This document shows positions 1 to 13,700 of a stretch of DNA of 64,000 bases, piece after piece. Both the position numbers and the translations under genes were made by a program. The notes below the pieces were generated by a model. It ran no database searches. It saw only the letters and a program-made list of their open reading frames with translations, and was not told the origin of the DNA. This stretch comes from Lycocorax pyrrhopterus obiensis (taxonomy: Eukaryota > Chordata > Aves > Passeriformes > Paradisaeidae), in the NCBI GenBank assembly GCA_014706295.1, contig JACSVZ010000037.1, positions 1,116,001-1,180,000 on the forward strand, in the 5' to 3' direction. Positions within the stretch are counted from its first letter, which is position 1. Each line of letters starts with the position of its first letter.

Positions 1-1686
1 GCCTTGAAAACTCAGAATTCTGTAAAAATAACTTTCCTTAAAATAAACTTTAAGAAGAAAGATTGTCACTGGATTGACTTTCCAGGTAAAGAAACCTTTA
101 GATAAATACAGTTTTCCTTCAATGACCTGCAGATTGCAGTATTTTTAATTTAACAACTTGAAGCTTACTAGTAACTGAAGCTAGAGAAATGAAAATATTT
201 CACACAGCAGCAAAAGGATTACACAGAACAAAAGGGTAAATAACGTGCTACATTCTAAAACTCTTTGTTGAGAAAGCTAAGGTGATTAATAACCCCCCAA
301 GGAAAACCTGATTACATCCAGCTTTTGGTAAACAGAGGGGAAATCAGACAAAATTTGCCAGGTTTTAGCCAAGCATGTCCTGTTTGAAGAGCACTTTGAG
401 ACATTCATGAGAACAAGTCCTTTTACATACTGAAAGTGGTTACCATGTTCTGAATCACAAACTCCTTTTTCATCCACGGATTTCAACAGCCAGAGACTCC
501 ATCACAATGAAAGAGGTTAAATCTTGTGCAGGAAGTCAACAGTGCTAAGAAATAATGAATATGGGGTTTGATGTTCAAGTTTGGCTACACAACGTGTGAG
601 TTTTGAAAGCAGAAGAAATGAAATAAATTCTTTTTGGTTTTGGCATCACCACAACAAAAACAAATCAGAGAAACTGCTTAAATAATTTCCTATTTGTTAT
701 GTCTGGATTCAGCTCCTCTAACCACTCAACAAAGAAAACATTATGATACAAACCCACCTTCCCAAGCACTAAACATAAGATAAAAGATTGTGTGTGACTA
801 CTTTAATTGATAACTACTTGCCTTGATAGAGGAAATTTTCCATGGGTCTGTTTTTAAAAAGCAGAGCCTGTGGATTGATACTTTCAAGTTGGTTGGCGTT
901 TTTTTTAATTGCTGTGTGTAATTTCATCTCTGATGCATTTGCAAATCAGTTATCCTCACTTAATTTATATATGTCTTGATAAACATAGCTTTAAAATCAA
1001 AAGCTGTAAAACAACTTGACTCCAAAATACACCTCACAAAAAACACAGGGAAAATATCTGCTTCTTTTCACTTCAGTTTACTTCTTTTCGATGGGCACAA
1101 GCTTGCAAAAGGCATTTGATGCAGAATAACCTGGCCAGTTTCAGCTGCTCTTTAAAAAGCCTACTGGATTCTCAAACCAGCTACAGCAATTTCAGAGCCT
1201 CCCAATATTTGGATCTTTAGTTTAGACCTATAAATACTGAACAAAAATGAAGAGTACTCTACTGTAGCTTGGCTTCGATACATCCACCTTACTTGGAGAG
1301 TAAACATGCTCTGATCAGTAGGTTCATCACCATAGGTTCTTAAACACTGCATCCTTTCAGACTTACTTGCCAACTTCAAAAGAACAAACACCCAAACCAA
1401 AAAAATCTTTGTATTTTGCTCATCATTGAGCAGTTAAAGGTTACAAACATAACCCATTCTGTGTCAAGTCTGTGAGGTCAGAAAGTGAAACAGTCTCCCA
1501 CTGAAAGATTGTCTTCAGAGTCATGCCAGGAGTGGAGGGGCAATGGAGGAAGATTGAGTTTCATGTGTGACTGCTCATGTTGGAAAGAGATGGCCATGTG
1601 GATTCACTGCTGGTATGGAGCAAAGCCAGAGGGAAAGAGGATGGGAATTACACCAAGCAGTTGCACTGACACAGGTGCTGATGTCC
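1..1686 (-). other. PER3: PER3 3'UTR and/or downstream flank
   Basis: This AT-rich stretch lies downstream of the PER3 stop codon. It holds no recognisable exon on either strand. I saw no canonical AATAAA on the minus strand. The variant ATTAAA occurs near 143 and near 905 and could end the transcript, or the UTR may run past the left edge. Short open frames here do not resemble a known protein. Confidence 0.5.
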
Positions 1687-1788
1687 TCAGCGCTGCAGGA
1701 CTGGAGGTGGCTCTCCCTTGTTCTCCATGCTGTCATCGGCCACTGCAGCCTCACAACTCGCTTCCCTGCTGTCACACGTAACACAGCC
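1687..1788 (-). CDS. PER3: PER3 exon 21, C-terminus and stop
   Basis: This last coding exon reads [20 protein letters not shown] and ends PPPVLQR followed by TGA. It matches the start of the human tail (ACVTCENED) and is in phase 0 with exon 20. The acceptor is cttttcaaag. Confidence 0.87.
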   Translation of the reverse strand, partial: GCVTCDSREASCEAAVADDSMENKGEPPPVLQR

Positions 1789-4700
1789 CTTTGAAAAGGA
1801 GCAAGAAATAGTAATTTCAATTCTTCTTATGAGTATATTTCAAAGGGTCAAATCCTATGGAATGACACATTACAATCTCTTGAAACCTCTCACCAATGGG
1901 GTGAGATCTCTCTAAAAGCAGAGATTATACAAGTATCTTGCAGATACTTGCACCTGCAACTTACTTTGCCTCAGAGATTAATTAATTTAGTTAGTGGAAC
2001 ATACAGTTCTACCTTTGAGATACAAAAGCATGTGACTTTCTTGAATTTGAAGACCTTATCATTCAGCTTTATAAGCAAGCTCCTTATTGAAGATTTGGAC
2101 TGCAGCCTGAACAGCAACAACACTGACCAACATAAACAGCTCAAATGCCTGAGTGTATTGATAGACCAGATTTTTCTTGCTCTTGAGAAATGGTACAATA
2201 TTGGAATAAAGTTTCCAAACAGAAATTCTGTAGTCTTGCTACTGTCAGAAGCCTGGTTGTATTTGCAAAATCACAATCTGCACTGAAAACATGACTTTCT
2301 GCTTACATATCAATACATTTCCTAACATTTGAGATTATAAACATTCAACAGAATTTTCTACAAGATCACTGGACATAATTTTGCTATCTGAATCAAACAC
2401 ACTGTTCCTAACCACAACAGGACACATGACTTTGATCAATGAGGTATTAGGAAAACAAAGACTAATTTTCTGGTCTTGTTCCATAGCCAAGGTCATGCAT
2501 GTCTTAGATTTTCTTCTCTAAGAATAAATAACACATCTCAGAATGCCACATTTGACAACCCTAGCCCAGCATGCAGTGCTAAAACAGACACGAGATTTTT
2601 CTGCTGCACAAGTACATGAACACAGCCTTAACATTTTCTGTACAACTCAACACTGAAGCTCTAGGTCTTTGTGGATTTGTCTTGCTGCTCTCCATAGCAC
2701 CTGGGAGCACTTTAAACCAATTAGGACATTCTCTAACACACATTAATACAAATCAGAAGCAGTTTAGCAGAGTGCCCAAGAGTTATACCAGCTAAAATAA
2801 TCAAGTATAAGGTTAAATGAATGAATACACCTACAAAAAACTGGCTATTTCTGTGTTTCTTACAATACACCTGACTCTCCTCTGTGACTGAGCATTTTTC
2901 AGCTTCCTCAACACACTTGCTCTAATTTTTACTAATATCCCAGCATTATATGCTACTCAATTATAGCAACAATTTTATAAGAAAAAGAGCAAAAGACTTA
3001 ATACCAACAGAAAAAAACAACCCTAGATGCCTTACATGAGATCATGACACTATTCCCATTCATCCCACACTGCGACTGAAGGAACTTTGCTACTGGTGGT
3101 GCCTATACAGAATTTGCATATATTGGAAAAAAAAAATACAATGGCAAGACCTGTATGTTGGCATTTCTCATCTGGCTAGCATACTCAAGCTCATTTCCTG
3201 CTTACACTGACATCCATAACCCAGCACTGTGAGATGGCCCTGGCTGGAAATGCCTGGGCTGGCCAAGGCAGGGATGACCTGCAGAGTCCTTTCCCACTGC
3301 TCACCTGGGTGCTGATTTGCAGGGGGACAGTCTGGGTCCGGATCCATGTGTGCACCTCTGCAAGCTCCTCCTTCTGCCCGTCTGTAAACCAAGGCTGCTG
3401 CTTTTGCATGACTGCCAGCTTCTCCAGATCCTGCTTTAGAACTTCCTCTTTGATTCTGCAGGGAAGAAACACCTGTGAGCACAGCTTTACTACACAAAGC
3501 AGGGCAGGTACTGACTTTGTGAGAGTCTCTTCGCCACAATCTATGGCTGAAGCCCAGACAGCATCAGCTGTTGAAAGGGGACTGTACTTTGTACCTTATT
3601 TGCTTTGTAAGGCTGCTTTCAACACTGGACTAACAGTCTGGGGTTTGTTTGCTGTTGGCTTTGTTGGGAGTTTTTGGTTGTTTGGTGTGGGGCTTTTTTT
3701 GTTTTGTTTTATGGCTTTATATGGAGTTCTTTTAATGTGGAATCCAATTACAAATTATACATAAGCTAATTGCAAGCAACTTGCAAATAACCCGTACTTT
3801 CACACCTTTATGCATTCAAAGCACAGAACAATAACCAACCCCATTAATACTTCAGCAAAAAAGGTTACATGTTACCTTATTTTAACTGGTGGGGGGAATG
3901 GGAAAAAAATAGACAAAAGTAAGTAAACAACCAAGCCTAAACTGCACAAAAATAATGTAATACACCTTCTTGAAGTTTCATTGGTATGTGTGCTGTTTCC
4001 ACAGTCTCACTTTAATCCTATCGTTCCATGCACAATTCCAAACCACATGTCAGAAATTGTTGATGTTTTCCAACCTGTTTGGCATTTGGTAATTCATTAG
4101 AACTCGTTCAGGTGTGTGATCCATCATCCCCCAGGCTGACTCATGTTTCGATTTATAAGCTGTCCCTTTTTCTTCTGCTTCCTGATTCTTCTCTTCTTTG
4201 GAAGCTTCAGAAGAATAATTACTGGCAAAATACTTGCTGCTTTTCCCACTACCTGCTGAGAATGACCATGGGAGGGGAAAAAAAAAAAAAAAAAAGCAGA
4301 TGCCTGGAAAATCCCAGTAATTCAGCACAAAAATACACCACCACCAGTGTATTCTTGCAAGTTACTTCTGTAATACAAATACAGGTATTCCCAGATGATT
4401 GCTCTAAAAATTACTACCTATTGAGAATTCAAAGATAAAGTGCATTCTCTTAAGTTATTCAAGATCTCCAAAGCTCTATTTGCTTTTCTCAAAATTAATT
4501 GGCTCAACTTCTCTGTTTCTGAGAGGCCCTGCTCTATGCAGATTTACCTCTAGTCAAGTAAGATCTAAACCAGTATCTAAGGCAAAGAAAAGTGATAATG
4601 AGAAAAATGAAGGAGTGCCTTCCAGGTTAAAGGATTAGCTTCTTAGATGCACATTTCCAACTACAGTTGGAAAAAGACTGAAAAAAAACTTGGCTTCAAA

Positions 4701-7700
4701 CATTGAAAGCTGGTGAAAAGTAAAGGCCACAGATCTTCTTACATGAATTTCCCATCCCCAATACAGTATCTTGCTATTTATTATATGCTAGCAAGCCATC
4801 TAGCACCAAATACCTAAATCTTGGACTTCCCTACCTGTGCCATGACCAGAAGTCTCGTTGAAGCTAGAGCCTAAAGAACCAGATAAAGCTGATCCACTGC
4901 CTGATGCTGCTGAACCTGAACCCAACTGTGAGTCCTTGTACAACGAGCGGTCAGGAAATTCAAGAGCAGCACTGTTACCACTATCTTCTGGATCATTATC
5001 CTGGAGACAAAAAGCAGATCCAACACATCCACAGAAGTTACATTTAAGTATGCAAAAGGAAATTCATGCAGTTATTGAATTTGTCACACGTTGACCAAGT
5101 TCTCATATCAATTCAACAGGTTTGGAGTTTCTAGCTCTGAAAATGAGTGGTGGTTTAGAACTCAGGATAACACTCTGCATGGGTGAAAATCAACAAGCAT
5201 CTGAACTCTAGTTTACTGGTTTCTGCTGTAGATCCTTCCCCACTTTGTCAGGATATTGTACTGTTGCATAAAGTTAACATTTTCTGCTGACAAGAGAGAA
5301 GGAGCCAGTTCCCTTCACATCCTGTTAGATGGCATGAAGCAGCCATACGCATCAAGCAAAGGTGCACTACAGGGAAAATGAGAGAGTCTTCCCCTGATTC
5401 ACTATGCGAAGCAACGGCTTCAGCAGCTCCAGGTACACCAGCTCCCCTTTCAGGACCCTACCCTGCAGTTTCAGCTGATCCAGCCTTTCCAGCCCAATCT
5501 GGATTCAGGAGGCAACATTTTTTTCCTTGCCTGCAGAGCTCAGATTCCTGCCTCTGAGTTTACCGCGGAAGTTGGAGAGGCCTTTTCTATGCCCGTGTAT
5601 GGAAACCGACCCACACGGATCCCTGTTCTTCTTTCATTAGCTGCATCCCTGGGAGACAGAGGGAGTAATTAGAAGAGTATCTTCCCTTTGTTTTGGTTCT
5701 CCACAGAGACTGTGGGACTGGGTGAAAAAGGATGCAAATTGTGCAGCACTAACCAAGTTCCACATGCATAAAAGCCCCAAACCCCAAATTCTAGCTGACA
5801 GTTCCATTCAAGAGGCTGCTGCCAAAATGCTGAGCAGAAGCAGCTTGTGGCAGCCTAGACCAGAAGATCTCACATTTCTGTCATTTACTAAGTGCCAACA
5901 CTATACTGGTACAAGTTCCCATAAGCACAAGTATAAACTGCTTTCTCCACCTCCTGTGCTATTTGTGACCTGCAGCCTACATAGCACAGCCAACAGAAAA
6001 AGCAGCTAACAAAATCTGTGTCCCTGACACACAGATCATCACCAATGGTTTTAGTGACACAACACTGAAAATCAGTTTCTCCTCTACACGAAAAATCTTT
6101 TTTACTTACGCATTTATCTTCTGCATGTGGCTTAACATCAGCACTAATGGAAAGCTCCATAGGTTTTGGCAGCTCTTCTTGAAGCAAATTCAGCTGAAGT
6201 GGGGAGCTGCTCCGTGAGCTGCTCAGCAGTAGGGCCTGGTCACACTGGCCCTCTTGCTGGTCCTCCACAGACGAGTGAGGAGAGGCTGGAAAGGGCTGAT
6301 CCACAGAGTGCGGTGCTACTGGTGATGGAGCACAAGGAGGGGGGGCTGGAGGTAGTGTGGTGCATGGATATGAAGAGGGGGGATAAACACACTGAGGGCT
6401 AGGGAGAAAGACATGTTGAGGCATCTGAGCACACATGGGGAAACCCTGAAAAAATACAGCCATAAATGCGCCTATGTTTGGGGGATAAAAGACTGGGTAT
6501 GACTGTGTTCCACAGCATAGTTGTGATGAGGACATGGACTGAGGCTGTAATGAGCGAAGGGCAAGCTCCTCTCCTCCAGAAGAGGCTGGAAAAGTAGACA
6601 CTGGATCCGAATAGACAGGAAATCCCACAGGAGGATGGACACTACGACTGGAGAAGCTCAGACAGGACACTTCTGAGGGAGAGAACAACTGTTTCTGATT
6701 TGTTCTCTTCTCACATGGAAGACTATTTCTATTTTTACTAGAAGAGTGGCTATCCGAGCATTGTCTCTGAGGTTTCTGGCGCTTGAATTTTCCATGTTTT
6801 CCTTTTTTACAGCTAGCTGGGCTCATCTGCTTTGAAGGGGAATCACCTAAGGAGGAAGAAAAATAAACACATTCACTGAAATGACAGACCTAGGGGAAAA
6901 AAAAAAGAGAAAGAAAAAGAGAAAAACACCTAGACAAATGAGTGTGGCTTATTCAGAGAGCTGACTTTCTTCTGGATAATTCTTCCAAACGCCAGTGATG
7001 GATTTGCTGACATATCTACAATATTTTCCTTCATGTCATCAATTTTCTTATCGATCACTTTGGCTTATCCCAATCAGATCTTTTACATTCTTTCAAGGGG
7101 AGGCAACAAACTACCTGGGATTTGCAGGGTTTATTGCAATAACTATCTGCTTTGTGAAAAGTACAAGATAACAAGATCCAAGATGGAGCAGGCCTTCTGT
7201 GTGGGCAATGCTGCTGTCAAATCTTGGCAATCCAAAGGAAGCATTCTGTTTGCAGCCACAATAAGACACTCATTAAATTATACAAAGGAGAACCAGACTT
7301 CATGGCTAGGTTGGTCTTTGTAAGTCATCTAACAAGTCTTTATTTCTCAAAGCTGCTGCCTACCTTGGCCACAGGAATGTCTGTTGTTACTTCTGCTTCC
7401 TTGTTGAAGGTAAGTCCTAAACGGAGAGAGCAAGACCCTCTGTCGGAACTTGTCAACATAGTTCTGCTCCTCCTTTTGAGTGTGGGCTGACAACGTCTCT
7501 TTTGTTAGCCCAACTGGCTTTAAGTCCTCAGGCAGCACTGCAAGACTCTGAGCATTCACAGGAGGCAGCTCAATTTGTTCATTTCCAACGGCAGCATCCT
7601 CCATTGTAGTCACTTCTTTGAAGAGGGAAGAAAATAAAATCACTCTCTTCTCTGCCCTTCTGGTGTCAACTCCCACAACACCCGGAGTGTTACAGAGAAA

Positions 7701-10700
7701 ACGACCTCGTCTGAGCTACTGAGCAGAGGCATGGGGAGAAAACAGCCTTTACACTCAAATACAGTTACACTAACATCAACTGAGCAAATTACTTTGCATG
7801 GTCTGAAAAACTCCAAATTCACTTTGAAGTTAGAGGCACTTCTTTCTTCATATTTTCTTAGTGCAATAGCAGCTATATACTCATTTTTTTGCTTCTTTCT
7901 GCATTAAAATGAAGTAACATTGGCTCAACAGTAATTTTTATTTGAATCCTCAATGGCTAAAAGCACATTGTTGTGTCTGAGGTATATGCAATGAAGTTCA
8001 AGGGGAAAGGAAACATTGGAGTCTGTTAAAACTATTTTACTAAAATACTCTCAAAACTTCCAGGCTCAAATTTTTCTTCACGGCGCCCTGAGAAGTACCT
8101 TAACATTTCAGAATTCACATTCATTGAAGATGTATCTTAAAAGGACAAAACTTCCTCACCATGTACTTCAGGCTGGAAACATTGTGTAAATTTAAATATC
8201 AGTCAGTGTTTTGTGAGTGTGAACAGTACCTGATTCAGGGTGTGGGACATGCACTATAGTGCTGCTGTAGCTGCACTGGCTGGTGACAGACATGACACTT
8301 GGAGCCTTGTTGGACAGGGTCAGGTCTGCCAGAGGAGCTCCCACCATGCCTGCAGTTGTCTGGTCTTTCAGCGTCTCTTCCAGACCAGCAGATATTGGCG
8401 TGTGGGACTCAACTGCTGACAGCATAGCAGTATCTATTGGCAAATGACAAAGTTTCTACATGGAATTCCACTCCAAGCACTATGCTCCCGATTCACCAAG
8501 TCTCACTGGTTCAGAAATAACCAGCAACTATGCAGACTATTAAATAACACAGTCTTATATACTAAAAAAACATTTAAATGCCAGTGCAATGTCAGCACAT
8601 ACTAAATGTGGCATAAAATGAGTGAGCAACAGAAGGTTCATTTAACAACAATAAACAAAAGTTCTTTTGATGCATTCTACATTCAAAGACAACATTTTAG
8701 CTTATGTTTAACTGGGAGAGCTAGGCAAGTTAAGCAAATATTTACTAAATATTTACTAAAATACTGTTAGCAACACAACAGTTTAAAAGTGGACAAACCT
8801 TGGAACACACAACAGGGACATATTAAAAAAACCCACATCAGTTTGTGGTTCTAATATGATTGTCAGTACACTTTGTGTTACCTTCCAATGCCCTGACTTC
8901 CTGCTGACTTTGCTGGACTTGTTTGTCATCTTCTGAAGATGACGAGGATGTATTTGCAGAAGATTTACATTTCCTTTTCAATGCTGGAATACTGCAGCTC
9001 TCTAGATATCTGAAATGAAAGCATATCACAGGAAGCTCTCTCTACTTTGAGGGTTTTTTTCTCCATTTGGAGATACAAACATTTGAACAATCCAAACTGG
9101 AGATCCAGAGGTTGTTAACTAGTATTTTAAATTCACTGCAGGAAGTTCTGGATACGTATCTGCTTTCCAAGGAGTATTTTAAATAAAATCTATCACTCTT
9201 TGAGGGGAAAAAAAAAAAGAAAAAAAAAAAGAGGTTACATTATCCACTGGGTTAAAAAATACTGACATTCTATAAATTATATCAAGTTGCTGTTTTATAT
9301 GGATGTTCTCTGAGTGTGTAATGAGAAGACACTGACATATTATGACCATCAAAATTCACTTAAATTCCTATTGCACCAACGACAAATGTCAACAAATAGT
9401 TGCAAACAGAGTCTTAGGTCCTAAACTTTTCAGTACTGTGTAATTCAAATTAGGCAAGCCATCCCAATGCTCAGAGAGGCAGAAAAGTTTACAAACAATC
9501 CCAAATTTATGTCACAACTCAAATCCCAGACAGTTTAAGGCCAATGCAAATTGCTTGGATATTTACTTTCCACCAATTAATCTTAAACTTGTATCACTAA
9601 AATTGTTTCATAGTTCATTACCTGATGATACTATCAACACAATTGATCTGCTGATAGGAAGGAAGATGTGGAGTCTTCTTTGGATCATCATAAAATGTGT
9701 TGCCTGGTTCTTCTGTGCTATCACCTCTCAGTGTCTGAAGAAAACAGGAAGCAGTGTGCCTCTTCCCTGGAACAGAGGAAACCTTTAAAGATTCCTCTCA
9801 AGGGCATCTAAACACTACCCTCACACAGATATACACACACACAGATAAATATACACTGGAATCCATATAATGATACAAGGACATATTGCTTATGACAGCA
9901 TAGCTCTCATTATGAAGTTATTCTGCATTTTCATCTCAATTTATATGTTTTGAGGCAAGGGAAGGAGAAGGGGAAAGTATGCCTGGAAAAAACCCAACCC
10001 CCCCCCACCACCTTAAACATCCATTCAAAAATGCAAGTAAACACAAAGAAAACAGTATATAAACCCCCCTGCATTTAAATTGTAAATAAAGCTGCCATTA
10101 ATATTACTCTTCTTTCAGTTTATACATCACAGAATTCAACCTATTATTTAACAGTAATTCACAGCTTTGTATACCATGGATACTTTGGCCAGAGTCCTAT
10201 CAATATGGACAGCACAGTCCACTAGACAACACCAGCAGTTAATTTTAATAGAGAGTATCAGAGTGCAAAATGTTTTCATACAGATTCCTACATTTGAGGG
10301 AGCGTCCAGGTTTCTCCATGTATTTGTGCTACGTACAAACTGTAAATAATGTGCACTAGTATAATATTAAGCATTCAGTAACTAAGCCCCTATTTCAGTG
10401 GGAAGCGGGGCCATATTGTCCAGCCTATGATCGTTTCTAAGAGTTCACATAAAGTAACCAAGTGGAGCTTCCACACTACGTGCTACAAGCACATGTGCAT
10501 TTTCACTAGAAAATGTTAAAATATAAAAAAGGACAAGTCTGTTAACCCAGGAAGAGACAGATATGTTCCTCCACATTTCAAGGAGGAGTTAAAAAGTTAT
10601 TGCATCTGCTGAGGTTATTTTTAGGGGTGAGCTGGGGGGGGGCAGGACTTGTTTGTTTGGGTTTTAAACAAAACAAACCTCTTCCCATGTCTAAGCCATG

Positions 10701-13700
10701 CTAAAAAATGCTATCTAAAGTTTTTCAGCATAACACCAGGCAGCCAAACTCATGGCTACAGATCTACAGGAGTTCATGTTACCTTAAGGATCATAACTAC
10801 ATTAACTTACCTCCCAGCACTTCTGAGCTCACAGCCTGTTCATTTGCATTCTGTGGCTTGCTCCTTGATGCAATGTACAGCTGCTGCCCCAGGTTCTTTA
10901 TTCGGTTGACATCTGCACAAACTTGTTGCAATGTCATCTTGAGACACACAAAAAATGTTAAGTCAGAATAAAACGAGTACAAAGAGGCATAGGAGCTGAC
11001 TTGGGTTCTTGTACTCTTCCAATTGCAAGGGAGTAGACTATCAGCCTAAGCCTGGTATCTATTGGTATTTGTAAACTTAATTAATCCAATTATCATGGTT
11101 AATTTAAGTAAATTAACTATGATAAAGCTCAAACAGCCTCAGCATTCGAATGTTTTAATATCCATGCCAAGCCTTGAGAGTGGGAATAAGTTGATGACTT
11201 ACCCAGGAGCCTCACAAAGAAATTAGGTAATTGCAATGCTTGTTTTAGGACAGCACTGCTTCCACTCTCTTCTATAGCAGACAGCAAAATTAAGAGCAAA
11301 AACCAAAAGCCAGCACTCTGTAACTGACCAATTTAGCTTGAATATGGCTTTATTCTTCCCACTTCACTCTGTAACTGACCAATTTAGCTTGAATATGGCT
11401 TTATTCTTCCCACTTCACTCTGTAACTGACCAATTTAGCTTGAATATGGCTTTATTCTTCCCACTTCAGTAAAACTCATGATGAGAAGTACATAGGCACA
11501 CAGTAAACATTTTCATTTTCACAGGTGTATTTTCACTACTTTGCAGGCAGTGACACATTTATAGACTTACTGGTTCCTGTATTTCCTCTGCACAGTTCCC
11601 ATTGGAATCACTTGAAGATGCTATGCTGATATAGTGCTCATGAGAGCCACTGCTTCCAAGGCTTCCATAACCACTGGAAACGTTGCTGTGAACTGGCTGT
11701 ACGAAAGGAAAACAAAAATTTAAAAAATCATCCTCTGAGAGAACAAAATGCAGGAAACAACATACTTTGCAACACAGAACTTCAAGTAAACAAAGAATAT
11801 CAAGTGAAAAGTCAGTATTTGTCTGGGCTCTACCACTTGCTTACGAAGAGTTCTCTACCATGCTTCAAACTGTTTCAAGATGCCGATTTACCTTTCAACA
11901 TAAAGACTGGGCAAAAACGTCAAACAGATTTTTTTTGCAATGAGGTGGGCCTGCGTCCATGTAGAACTTTCCTTTCAGACCTTTTAAAAGAACATTCTCA
12001 AAATAGCCCCCTAATCAGACTCAAGTTTCTTTAGCCTCTCCTTCAGAAGGCCAGCCTGTGTTCTGAAATTCTTTTGTCTTCTTTACCTGCAGAAGCAGTT
12101 TGTAAATTTGTCCTTGTAATTCTCTTATCTCTTTCTCCACACTGCTCATTTCTTTACTTCTTGGGGCAAAGACATCTTCATTCAGAGGGCTTCTGGAGAG
12201 AGCCAACAATATTTCACTATTCATTGTCATTTGATGAAGAAAAGATAGCTATAAACAGTTAGAACAGATTCTTAATTTATTATTATTATTTTATTTTGAC
12301 TGTTCTGCTGAGTCAACACAAAGAATGTAATCTGTCCCAGCAGTTGCTCTGCTGGGGTACTGGGGCAGTGCTATGAGAGCAGGGAAGCTCCAGGGAAGTC
12401 AACACACCAGCACAGACACCAGTTAAGGCTGACAACCATCTACCCCTTTGTCTCCTTCACTCAGAAGACAAACTCATACCCCATAAAATCTTGTATAAAA
12501 GATCACTTTGAAAAATCAGAAGGCCATCCCCAAAAGCCATTTCCTATAAGAGAAACCAGGTAAGAAGGCAGTCAGCCATATTTTCAAATTTCTTGAAAAC
12601 TAAGGAGAAACATCTGAAAAATTAACTTGTACATTCAATACTGAGTGCATTTTAAAAAGACATTACCTTGGTAAATATTTAAATGCTGTATCAAGTAAAT
12701 ATGCCAAAAGAAAACATGCCAGGTCAGTTAATTGAGTTTTCCTGGTGAGCCAACCATGAATCAATTATAGGTAATTGTTTGTTAAAGTGATCTAATTTTA
12801 TGCTGCTTTTTAGCTTTTACTCATCTAAAACTGGTACTTTGATTTAGACAAGTCCATTGTCACAGTATTTGGACATCAACTATACGCAAAAACCTGCTAA
12901 AATAAAAAGTTGGCTTTGCCTTTTACTTCAAAGTAATTAAGTTATTTTCACACTTAATAAACAAGATTAATGCTGTTCTAAGGAATGGGCTGAAGACAGA
13001 TGCTAGGCAGCTGTCACATCTGCAAGAGCAACATTATGTCTCCAGTTCAGTACTTAGACTGTTTTGTTTTGCAGAGTAATCAGTGAAAAGCACTTTATTC
13101 AATCAATTCTACAACCGACTTACGTCCGGACTTTGTGTCGGCCAATGATGAACACAACTTTCCTGCTCCAAGGATTCACAAAACTGGACCAGCTGGTGTC
13201 CAGTATGACATAATCCCCATTCTGAGTACAAAATCTAATAGGTAAATGTTCAAAAGGGGGCTGGCCAGCAAATTTCAGTACTGAAAGAAAAACACAATGA
13301 AGAAACAAGGTTTAGCTTACATTATGACACAGTAGTGCAAGCACAAACACTAATGACTGGGGTTCTTAGAACTTAGAGATTGAATTTGCTTTCATCTCAA
13401 ACTGACTGCATTAATTAATTAGTTAATTTTTGTCTAGACTGCAGATCAGTCACATGTCAAGCAATATGATAAGAAGAATCATAAAACCAACAGAAATTCC
13501 TCTAAAAGCAGCTCTTACTTTTCCGGTGAATAGTGATCATCAAAGGACGATCTTCTGGGTGCAAATACATCAGTATGGATGTTCCAATCAAATCCTGAGG
13601 TAAGTAACCCAACAAAGGCACTGCTCTGAAACCCAACCACATTATCACAGGTTATAATACAGTTTTGACTACTTACATCCTTAACCCTTTGCTGGTCAGT

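Larger units (their letters stand above)
1789..9621 (-). other. PER3: PER3 introns 13-20 between the listed exons
   Basis: The spaces between exons 14-21 are introns of about 0.4 to 1.5 kb. They contain unique AT-rich sequence with short poly-A or poly-T runs (for example near 4268, 6898 and 9205). I saw no mobile element, RNA gene or further exon in them. Confidence 0.7.

Noticed and set aside
3234..3764. Plus-strand 176-codon frame
   Set aside because: It overlaps PER3 exon 20 in antisense and continues into intron. The translation has no recognisable similarity.
9735..9741. tcttcag acceptor for PER3 exon 13
   Set aside because: It puts a stop five codons in. The ctgttccag site at 9767 keeps the frame and matches human spacing.
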